Part shown: one piece after another, positions 47,725 through 54,924 of the stretch
How the letters are laid out: each line of letters begins with the position of its first letter
Position numbering within the stretch: the first letter of the stretch is position 1
Source of the DNA: Symploca sp. SIO2C1
GTDB lineage: Bacteria > Cyanobacteriota > Cyanobacteriia > Cyanobacteriales > Coleofasciculaceae
NCBI GenBank assembly: GCA_010692635.1
Contig: JAAHGL010000002.1
Span: forward strand, 1-64,000
Direction: 5' to 3'
Length of the DNA stretch: 64,000 bases
Translations under genes and position numbers: made by a program
The notes under the pieces: model-generated
Databases searched by the model: none
Seen by the model: only the letters and a program-made list of their open reading frames with translations
What the model was told of the DNA's origin: nothing

Positions 47725-48393
47725 TCATTGATAAATCAAGCTAGGGGAAGTTAGAACAAAAACATCTCTTGTGCCTTTGCCTTCAGCAAGAGGTTTAACA
47801 GGAGTAGTAAAATGGAGATAGTCGCGGTCATTGACTAAGAGCAATTCTCCCGGATTGAGGATTTTCTTAAACACGGGCTTTTCTCTTCTAGCCACATAGA
47901 GATGAGTTTCTCCCCCTAGAACATTTTGGCGATCAACTGCAAAAATGCCAACACAATCACACCCATCTCGGTGAATTCCTTCCGGTGCGGGGTTGCCAAA
48001 ATTTTCAGGTGAACAAGTAGTTCTGATTTGATGTACTCCAATACTAACTCCTGATTTTAGTTTGCAGCGATCGCTAAATTCCATCAGGAGTTTCTTGAAT
48101 TCAGCTAAAGCGATAAGACCATCATCTAATTCTTCATACTCTCTTTTCATATCTCCCACTACTGGATTATAATCTCTGGTTTGGAACAGACAACCATGAG
48201 GGAGCTTGATTAACTCATTACCAGATATTCGGAAGCTAGATAGTCGTCTGAGGCGATACTTATCTTTGATGTAAGGGTCAACTGGAAGAGTCCTAAAAAA
48301 ATCCTTAAATCCCTCTATTTGGATGTGACTTATTCTTTCTAAGCCAAAACTTATAGCATAAGCTGATTCTAGTGAGTCTAATGCTATGGTCAT
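47725..48393 (-). CDS. 2OG-Fe(II) dioxygenase, free-amino-acid-hydroxylase type (PF10014-like)
   Basis: A 222-residue protein with the metal-binding HxD in PEGIHRDGCDCVGIFAV and a distal His in LLVNDRDYLHFTTPV, followed by an Arg (GTRDVFVLTSP) for 2-oxoglutarate. These motifs and the length fit the IDO-type family that hydroxylates free L-amino acids such as isoleucine, leucine or methionine. It is monocistronic and flanked by repeats. Candidate substrates cannot be told from sequence. A preceding heptamer tract abuts its 3' end. Confidence 0.8.
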   Translation of the reverse strand: MTIALDSLESAYAISFGLERISHIQIEGFKDFFRTLPVDPYIKDKYRLRRLSSFRISGNELIKLPHGCLFQTRDYNPVVGDMKREYEELDDGLIALAEFKKLLMEFSDRCKLKSGVSIGVHQIRTTCSPENFGNPAPEGIHRDGCDCVGIFAVDRQNVLGGETHLYVARREKPVFKKILNPGELLLVNDRDYLHFTTPVKPLAEGKGTRDVFVLTSPSLIYQ

Positions 48394-48559
48394 GATCTTT
48401 ACTCCCTTTTGCTTTGAGAGGTTTATAGTTCAATTATAGACAAGAAAAACTAAATTTCTGTTAATCAAACAATATAAGAGGTCAAACTGTGATAAAATTT
48501 AAAATTTTAAAATATTCATCTTGATGAAGTATAATAATTTACCTTGAGGTCGCTACTTA

Positions 48560-50317
48560 TTGAAAAATTTTCGTTTGCCTCACTACAGAAATCATGTTTC
48601 CCGAACATTCTCCTTTACCCTGCTACTGCTGTTGGTGTCGATTGTTATTGGCACTGCCTTGCGCTTCGGGAATCTTACTCTGAAGTCCCCGTGGACAGAT
48701 GAATTTGCCACGATGGTATTTAGTTTGGGTAATAGTTATCAAACTGTGCCTCTTAACCAGGCAATTTCTCTAGATACTCTTCTCGAACCCCTCAAACCCA
48801 ACCCAGCTGCTGGAGCATCAGCGGTACTGCGTCACCTTTTTGATGAGGATCACCATCCTCCCCTCTATTTTTTACTAGCTCATTGGTGGACACAGCTATT
48901 TCCCCCTGTAGGAAATTATGTCTCACTCTGGGCCATGCGATCGCTTCCAGCGCTCTTGGGTGTTGCATCAATTCCCGCTGTGTATGGATTAAGCTGGCTG
49001 GCTTTTCGTTCTCAGTTAGTAGCTCAACTGGCAGCAGCCATGATGGCAGTCTCTCCCTATGGCATCTTTTTGGCTCAAGAAGCTCGTCATTACAGCCTCG
49101 GAATTCTCTGGATAATTGCTTCTTTGAGCTGCTTGGTAGTTGCCTTACAGCATCTTAAGCACCAGAAACCTTTACCATTGCCAGTGGCATTGTCTTGGAT
49201 AGTGGTGAACAGTTTAGGCATGGCAACCCATTATTTCTTTAGCTTGACTCTTTGTGCCGAGGCAATGGTGCTAATTGGCTTTTGGGTACTAAGAAAAATC
49301 AGAAAAACTTCTTTCTCTCCCCAGTGGTTGCGGATTGGTAGTGTAGCTGCTGGCACTTTTTTCGGCTGCCTAGTTTGGTTGCCAGTGTGGCAAGCTAGTC
49401 GGGAGCCTGAGATGATTCAATGGATGATAAGTAGCAATGGCAATATTTGGACTATAGTAAATCCCATTTTTCAGTCTTTCGCTGCTTGGATTACTATGCT
49501 GTTTCTGTTGCCAGTGGAAGTATCAGCAAGATTAGTGTGGATTATCTCCGGTTTGGTGATGCTCCTGTTTTTTATCTGGGTAGTGCCGATTCTCTATCGT
49601 GGTATCAAAACTCAACTGAAGCAGTCTGATACTAGTTTAGCAACAGGTATCTTGGGAGGTTTTGTTTGCGGAGCGATCGCACTATTTTTCAGTATTACTT
49701 ATTTACTCGGCATTGATCTTACCAGAGGGGCAAGGTATAACTTCGTTTACTTCCCTGCTGTGATCGTTCTAGTAGGAGCAGCCTTGGCTATTAGTTGGCA
49801 GCCTGATTGGGAGATTGGGAGATTGGGAGGTAAAGCTACTGTTGCAATTATCTGGTTAATGGGTTTTCTAAGTAGCCTTACGGTAATTAACAATCTCGGT
49901 TATCAGAAGTACTATCGTCCCGATTTGTTGGTATCAATGATGCAACAGCAGTCGTCAGTACCAGTACTTATTGCTACTACCCACAATAGCCTAGTGCAGA
50001 CTGGTGAAATGATGGGTATTGCCTGGGAATTGAAACATGCTATAAATTCACCAGCATTACCAATTAATCCCCAATTTCTCCTAGCCCATCAAGAGCAAGA
50101 ACAGTGTGTTAGCCTCAGTATTCCAGGGAAAAATTGCCCAGCCTTTACTACTTTACAACAAGCCTTAGCTCAACTACCCCGACCTTTAGATTTATGGTTA
50201 GTCAATTTTAAAGCCTCAGTCGGTGAGCTACCAACATGTTTTGCTCAGGAGACAACACAATCTCCAATATCGGTAGATGGTTACACAACTCAGCTGTACC
50301 ATTGTGGTAGATGGTAG
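48560..50317 (+). CDS. GT39-like polytopic glycosyltransferase
   Basis: A 585-residue membrane protein with about 10-12 helices. Typical of the dolichyl/polyprenyl-phosphate sugar transferase (PMT/ArnT-like) clan: an Asp near the N-terminus (SPWTDEFATMVF), DEDHHPPLYFLLAHWW in the first loop and SPYGIFLAQEARHYSL. It should move a sugar from a lipid carrier to an acceptor on the outer face of the membrane. It starts with TTG at 48560, with GAGG 11 bases upstream. Near residue 415 the DNA has three GATTGGGAG 9-mers read in frame as DWEIGRLGG. Confidence 0.82.
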   Translation: MKNFRLPHYRNHVSRTFSFTLLLLLVSIVIGTALRFGNLTLKSPWTDEFATMVFSLGNSYQTVPLNQAISLDTLLEPLKPNPAAGASAVLRHLFDEDHHPPLYFLLAHWWTQLFPPVGNYVSLWAMRSLPALLGVASIPAVYGLSWLAFRSQLVAQLAAAMMAVSPYGIFLAQEARHYSLGILWIIASLSCLVVALQHLKHQKPLPLPVALSWIVVNSLGMATHYFFSLTLCAEAMVLIGFWVLRKIRKTSFSPQWLRIGSVAAGTFFGCLVWLPVWQASREPEMIQWMISSNGNIWTIVNPIFQSFAAWITMLFLLPVEVSARLVWIISGLVMLLFFIWVVPILYRGIKTQLKQSDTSLATGILGGFVCGAIALFFSITYLLGIDLTRGARYNFVYFPAVIVLVGAALAISWQPDWEIGRLGGKATVAIIWLMGFLSSLTVINNLGYQKYYRPDLLVSMMQQQSSVPVLIATTHNSLVQTGEMMGIAWELKHAINSPALPINPQFLLAHQEQEQCVSLSIPGKNCPAFTTLQQALAQLPRPLDLWLVNFKASVGELPTCFAQETTQSPISVDGYTTQLYHCGRW

Positions 50318-50846
50318 GTGGTAGGTATTAGGCAATGGTAACAAGTTAAACGGTAGTGCATTTTGTCAACTCCCATATATGGCGCTTGAAGGCTCAAAAA
50401 ACACTATATATGGAAATACTCAAGAGGTTAGAAAAATTGTATTCTTCTTCCTCAGCTTCCTCAGCTCCCCCAGCTCCCTCAGCTTCCCCAGCTCCCTTGA
50501 CAACGACACTTTTACCTTAACTTGTCACCAATGGGTATTAGGTGTTAGGTGTTAGGTGATTTTTTCTATTTTTTGAGTTATTACTCATCACTCATTAAAG
50601 ATATAATTTAGCATCAACCGCCAGAAGCCCCGTGACCTACCCGTAGGGTTGGAGACGGGATGAATGGCGGCCAAAAACTTGGTAGAATATTGGTGTAGGT
50701 AAAGTCAAAACTAAGAGCTAACCACCGCCTACACATTGAACCTAGACAACTGAAAGTATGGGATTTTACAAGGAATTGTGCGTACATTGCATAGCAAGAT
50801 TGTATGTAAAACTTTCAAGGAAAGTAGGTAGAAAAAGAAATGAAGA
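50318..50846. ncRNA. 529-base gap; candidate structured RNA or element end at 50613-50815
   Basis: The first half has repeat stretches: AGCTCCC heptamers at about 50455-50500 and TTAGGTG at 50530-50555. From 50613 the sequence is not repeat-like and can fold. CCGCCA...TGGCGG encloses CCCGT...ACGGG and a CCTA/TAGG loop (about 50617-50670). Then come GTGTAGG...CCTACAC (about 50692-50735) and TGAAAGT/TTTTAC with GTAAAA/CTTTCA (about 50750-50819). It could be an IS200/IS605 right end with guide-RNA scaffold, or another structured RNA. No family assigned. Confidence 0.3.
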
Positions 50847-51407
50847 ATGAAGCAGCAACCTACCCTTCAAACCCAGCGACTAATCCTGCGACCCTTCACT
50901 TTAACAGATGCTCCTCTAGTACAAAGGCTGGCTGGTGCACGAGAAATTGCAGCAATGACCCTTAGCATTCCTCATCCCTACGAAGATGGAATGGCCCAAG
51001 AATGGATTAAAACCCATCCAGCTGCTTTCAATGAGGGTATCAGCGTTAACTTTGCCATTGTGCTGCGTGACAGTGAAGTGCTGTGTGGTTCAACTGGCTT
51101 AGGAATCGATGCTGAAAATGCTAATGCTGAATTAGGATATTGGATTGGAGTACCTTACTGGGGTAAAGGTTACTGTACTGAAGCAGCCAAGGCAGTTGTG
51201 GGATATGGTTTTGAGGTAATTGGGTTACATCGCATTCATGGTGCTTATTTTCCCCAGAACCCGGCATCAGGTAGAGTAATGCAGAAGATTGGTATGAGCT
51301 ACGAAGGATGTCGCCGCCAGCATATACTCAAATGGGGTAACTTTGAGGACTTAGAACTCTATGGCATCCTGAAAAGCGACTGGCAAGTTAATGAGACTTA
51401 TAGATAA
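50847..51407 (+). CDS. GNAT acetyltransferase, RimJ/RimL type
   Basis: A 186-residue N-acetyltransferase: TQRLILRPFTLTDAPLVQ at the front, the acetyl-CoA loop WGKGYCTEAAKAVVGYGFE and HRIHGAYFPQNPASGRVMQKIGM. RimJ/L-like enzymes acetylate N-termini of ribosomal proteins or small molecules. A second ATG lies seven bases upstream in another frame, so initiation might be mixed. A structured non-coding segment lies directly upstream. Confidence 0.88.
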   Translation: MKQQPTLQTQRLILRPFTLTDAPLVQRLAGAREIAAMTLSIPHPYEDGMAQEWIKTHPAAFNEGISVNFAIVLRDSEVLCGSTGLGIDAENANAELGYWIGVPYWGKGYCTEAAKAVVGYGFEVIGLHRIHGAYFPQNPASGRVMQKIGMSYEGCRRQHILKWGNFEDLELYGILKSDWQVNETYR

Positions 51408-51553
51408 GAAAATGTCCCATTTTAGATCAGGCAAGGGAGACGCGGGGATGAGAGACATGGGGAGAAATGGAGACGCGGAGATGAAGAAATCAGTCCCAAT
51501 GAGCAATTAACAATGAGCCATTAGCAATTAGCAATTCTCAACTGGAGGTCTTG

Positions 51554-52351
51554 ATGAACAAATCATATACCTGGGATGCTGTAGACTATGCACAAAGTTC
51601 ATCTGCGCAGCAAATTTGGGCAAGAGAACTAATTGCCAAACTTAACTTGCAAGGTAATGAAAAAGTCCTTGATATTGGTTGCGGGGATGGCAAAGTCACT
51701 GCTCAAATCGCCAATCTGGTTCCCAATGCCTCTGTTGTTGGTATTGATAGTTCTGAAGGAATGCTGAAGCTTGCGAAAACTCAGTATCCAACAAACGCTT
51801 TTCCCAACCTACAATTTCTCCATGCAGATGCTCGTCAGTTACCCTTTAAACAAGAGTTTACGGTTATCTTTTCCAATGCGGCGCTTCACTGGATACAGGA
51901 TCATGTGTCAGTTCTCCAAGGCATCAGTAATAGCTTGCAGTCTGGCGGCAAAATCTTGCTCCAAATGGGTGGTAGAGGCAACGCTGTCGAAATTATCCGA
52001 GTAGTCGAAGAGTTAATAAACTCTAACCAATGGCGTGAGTATTTTATCGATTTCCCATTTCCTTATGGCTTCTATGGTCCTCAAGATTACCAGCATTGGC
52101 TCAAAGATGTGGAACTAGAACCGGTTCGTCTGGAGTTGATCCCAAAAGATATGACTCACAAAGGAGCAGTAGGACTTGCTGGGTGGATTCGCACGACTTG
52201 GCTACCCTATACCCAACGATTGCCGGAACAGATGCGCGAGAACTTTGTCACAGAACTAGTGGAACGATATTTAGCATACCATCCAGTAACTGAGGATGGT
52301 TTGACCCATGTGCAGATGGTTAGGCTTGAAGTTGAAGCAATAAAATGTTAG
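51554..52351 (+). CDS. SAM-dependent methyltransferase, trans-aconitate-methyltransferase-like
   Basis: A 265-residue class I methyltransferase: motif I VLDIGCGDGKVTAQIA, motif II VVGIDSSEGMLKLA, then FLHADARQLPF and AALHWIQDH, which is typical of Tam-like enzymes. GGAGGT precedes the ATG at 51554 by a few bases; a TTG one codon earlier is in frame. A substrate carboxylate is plausible but not shown. A CAATTAG heptamer tract lies just before it (about 51505-51540). Confidence 0.85.
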   Translation: MNKSYTWDAVDYAQSSSAQQIWARELIAKLNLQGNEKVLDIGCGDGKVTAQIANLVPNASVVGIDSSEGMLKLAKTQYPTNAFPNLQFLHADARQLPFKQEFTVIFSNAALHWIQDHVSVLQGISNSLQSGGKILLQMGGRGNAVEIIRVVEELINSNQWREYFIDFPFPYGFYGPQDYQHWLKDVELEPVRLELIPKDMTHKGAVGLAGWIRTTWLPYTQRLPEQMRENFVTELVERYLAYHPVTEDGLTHVQMVRLEVEAIKC

Positions 52352-52411
52352 GAATGCTACACGCAAACAAATCTTTTCTTCCTGCCTCCTGCCCTCTGTT
52401 ATAGTACTCCG

Positions 52412-52966
52412 GTGAATTTCAACAGTTTTTTCTTAAGCTCATTCCCTTTCTTCAGGCATCGCCAACTTTGTTCCTTAGTCACAAGCTGCTTGGTATCAGT
52501 CGCTCTCACTAGCTGTAGTAATATAACTACTGACCAATACCAAGCCACAGCGCAGACAACTTTTACCTGGCGAGTTAGATATACTACAGGTGAGCAAAGT
52601 TACAGAAACCCCCGCTTTGAGGAGTTTGCCTCCAATTCCCTACTTAACTACAACGGCGAGAAGCCTGAAGAGGCCGTTATCGGACCTGATGACCAAGGTT
52701 TATGGTGGCCTACTATGCCCCCAAAACCTAGCATAGATGAAGTAGAACAACGGCAGAAGCTCCAAGAAAAGATCCATAAACCAGAACTTTTGCGTACTGT
52801 AAAATATCAGCTAACCTACCAACAAGATAACCAAACGGTTACTCTACCAACTAACTATCAAGTTTATCGACAGGTAGCTAGAGCATATCCTTATGGGAAG
52901 ACTTTGCAGCTAACCTTAGGTATCAATAATGGCTCTGTGGAGAAAGCTGAGCCTGTAGATAGATAG
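52412..52966 (+). CDS. Putative lipoprotein
   Basis: A 184-residue protein with a signal peptide ending in a lipobox (VALTSCS, Cys at about 35), so it should be lipid-anchored at a membrane. The rest is polar with WRVRYTTGEQSYRNPRFEEF and a WWPTMPPKPS loop; no domain recognised. It starts with GTG at 52412. The 12-mer GTACTCCGGTGA at its start recurs at the GTG start of the NB-ARC gene. Confidence 0.7.
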   Translation: MNFNSFFLSSFPFFRHRQLCSLVTSCLVSVALTSCSNITTDQYQATAQTTFTWRVRYTTGEQSYRNPRFEEFASNSLLNYNGEKPEEAVIGPDDQGLWWPTMPPKPSIDEVEQRQKLQEKIHKPELLRTVKYQLTYQQDNQTVTLPTNYQVYRQVARAYPYGKTLQLTLGINNGSVEKAEPVDR

Positions 52967-53037
52967 AGAAAGTAGAGGCAGACAAAGCTTTATTTTTAAA
53001 ATCAATATTTAATTTCTTTCAATTAAATAATTTAAAT

Positions 53038-53979
53038 ATGAATAATGAAATTCAAATCAAAACATTATTAGCAACAATCATTATTGAAGCTCAAAAAGAA
53101 TTACTATCCCCAGTTGAATTCTATAATCTTTGCCAAAAGCTACGTAAAAAAAATATTACCAATAAATTTTACTTTTTAGCTCCAAATCCTAACTTAATTA
53201 ATTTTAAACATCATAAAATTACTGCTCATAAACTGTGTAAATTTCTGGATAAATTAGCTTACTACGTAAGCCATATTGCAGAAGAAGGTCACCAAGAATT
53301 ATTTTACCTGCAAAAGCTGAGTATCAGGCTCAGAAACACGACTAGAAAGGTAGTGCTAGTGACAAAAAGAAGAGCTGATTACCAAAGCATCAACTCCGGT
53401 AATGCGATGAAGATTGAGGTAGAAGTAGTTGGTGCGGGGATGATTGGTAGAGTAGCTCGCTTGAGAATTAATGATGGCAAAGATATTGCCTTTAAAGCTT
53501 TTTTTGATCCAGATTTTGTTTGGCAGCATGGTCCTTGGGCAGAAATTCCTATTGGTATCCGACTGAAAGCTTGTCAAGTGACTAAAGATCTACCAGAATT
53601 CTTATTTGCGGGTCAGGATTGGGCTGTCTGGGAATGGATTTATCCCCATACTAATCCGCAGTTAAGGACAACGGGAATAACCTATGAACAGTTTGCTAAA
53701 CAAGAAGGTTTAACTAGGCTAAATCCCTTAAACCGCAGCAACTACAACCCTTATAACATGCGCTTAGATCCAGGAGGAATTCAGAAAGAATACTGGGGAA
53801 GACGCTTTCATGATTTCCTTCGAGGAATTGTTTTTTATTTCAGAAAGGTTCACAGAGAAGGGTTAAAGTCCTTAACACCGTACTTAAGTGGAAGTAGTCT
53901 TTGTTATCTCTGGTTACGGTTAGTTGCTCTGATTTTCCCTAGAGTTACTCAAACTCAATTAAGGTCATCCCACGACTAA
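53038..53979 (+). CDS. Unknown protein with a kinase N-lobe-like segment
   Basis: A 313-residue protein. Residues about 125-215 resemble the N-lobe of a protein kinase or kinase-like phosphotransferase: a glycine-loop-like VVGAGMIGRVARLR, the Lys in DIAFKAFFDPDF and a hinge-like AVWEWIYPH. No catalytic HRD or DFG motif follows. The N-terminal 120 residues are helical (possible partner-binding part). I cannot name a family. Its last codons (SSHD, stop) lie in a hairpin of IS200/IS605-like sequence (53966-53992). Confidence 0.6.
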   Translation: MNNEIQIKTLLATIIIEAQKELLSPVEFYNLCQKLRKKNITNKFYFLAPNPNLINFKHHKITAHKLCKFLDKLAYYVSHIAEEGHQELFYLQKLSIRLRNTTRKVVLVTKRRADYQSINSGNAMKIEVEVVGAGMIGRVARLRINDGKDIAFKAFFDPDFVWQHGPWAEIPIGIRLKACQVTKDLPEFLFAGQDWAVWEWIYPHTNPQLRTTGITYEQFAKQEGLTRLNPLNRSNYNPYNMRLDPGGIQKEYWGRRFHDFLRGIVFYFRKVHREGLKSLTPYLSGSSLCYLWLRLVALIFPRVTQTQLRSSHD

Positions 53980-53992
53980 AGTACGTGGGATG
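53966..53992. repeat. Hairpin CATCCCACG/CGTGGGATG at a gene end
   Basis: A perfect 9-bp stem with a 9-base loop. It shares ATCCCACG with the hairpin at 5650-5681 near the transposase relic. It may be a leftover IS200/IS605 end or act as a terminator. It overlaps the stop of the gene at 53038-53979. Confidence 0.45.
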
Positions 53993-54063
53993 TAAGCATC
54001 CTTTGTGATTAGTCAGAAAATCCTTTGTACCAATGACCAATGACTAATGACTAATCAAAAAGC

Positions 54064-54089
54064 AGCGGGAGAGGGCAAAGCCTCCCGCT
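54064..54089 (-). terminator. Intrinsic terminator of the RRM gene
   Basis: On the minus strand AGCGGGAG pairs with CTCCCGCT around a ten-base loop and is followed by GCTTTTTG. It lies 33 bases past the stop of the RNA-binding protein gene and looks like a normal Rho-independent terminator. Confidence 0.75.
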
Positions 54090-54121
54090 GAGTTGGATAA
54101 AGCAGTTAAGCTCTTACAGTC

Positions 54122-54439
54122 TTAGTAGCGGCCACCGCCACCGCCACCGCTGCGGAAGTTGCCGCCACCACCGCGCCGATTACCACCACGTCGGTCTTCG
54201 CGAGGTTTCGCCTTGTTAACTTTTATTTCGCGACCCATCCATTCTGCTCCATCAAGAGCTTCAATAGCAGCCGTTTCTTCTTCTTCTTTACTCATTTCCA
54301 CAAAACCAAAGCCACGAGGGCGACCCGTTTCACGATCAGTGGGTAGCTGAACCCGCTTTACTTCACCGTATTCTGTAAAAACCTCACTGAGGTCTTCCTG
54401 TGTAACCTCGTAGGATAAATTGCCTACATAAATTGACAT
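54122..54439 (-). CDS. RRM RNA-binding protein with Gly-rich tail (Rbp)
   Basis: A 105-residue protein: one RRM (residues 1-80) with RNP2 IYVGNL and RNP1 RGFGFVEM, then a Gly/Arg tail (RRGGNRRGGGGNF...GGGGGGRY). Cyanobacterial Rbp proteins of this form bind RNA and are often cold-induced. In some species they help direct photosystem mRNAs to thylakoids. An intrinsic terminator follows. The 485-base upstream region could hold a long 5' leader. Confidence 0.9.
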   Translation of the reverse strand: MSIYVGNLSYEVTQEDLSEVFTEYGEVKRVQLPTDRETGRPRGFGFVEMSKEEEETAAIEALDGAEWMGREIKVNKAKPREDRRGGNRRGGGGNFRSGGGGGGRY

Positions 54440-54924
54440 AGATGGTCTCCAAAATCAAAAGTGTATAGAGTGTGAGATTTCGGAAAACAGCCTGTCGTCA
54501 ATACTGGGAGGAGGAAACCTATCAATACTTGAATCAAACATTGTAACCGAATGTAGTCTCACCTTCTAGTTTAACCCAGTATTAGGTTCTTGGGGGTAGC
54601 ATTACTAAAGTGTTGTCAAAATCAGATTTTTGCAGACTTTGCATAAGCTCAACTTAACTAACTCGAAAAATTTTCTCTAATATCGACAGTAGGTAGTAGG
54701 GTAGGCAAGATCCATAGAACTGGAAAAGGTTGAGCTATTGTTGATTGAGTTGACCCACTTTACAGTTACTAATCCAAAGATCTAAAAACCTAACACCTAA
54801 CACCTAACACCTAACACCTGATATCGACTAGTATGTCCCACTTTAAGTTAAAGCTGTTAAACTTAACTAATCTCTAACAATTTGCTCTAATCTCAACAGC
54901 AATAGCAACAGGGAGTGTACTCCG
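54440..54924. other. 485-base intergenic region with a 45-bp imperfect direct repeat
   Basis: It serves both the RRM gene (left) and the NB-ARC gene (right). AACTTAACTAACTCGAAAAA at 54651 and its partner at about 54860 (ACTTAACTAATCTCTAACAA) are about 45-base imperfect copies, each ending in ACAG. Five TAACACC heptamers lie at about 54788-54817. No clear promoter could be assigned. Confidence 0.45.

Noticed and set aside
50613-50825. An IscB/HEARO-type RNA call
   Set aside because: No IscB or IsrB gene follows, and I could not match the family's conserved bases from memory; kept only as an unassigned structured region.
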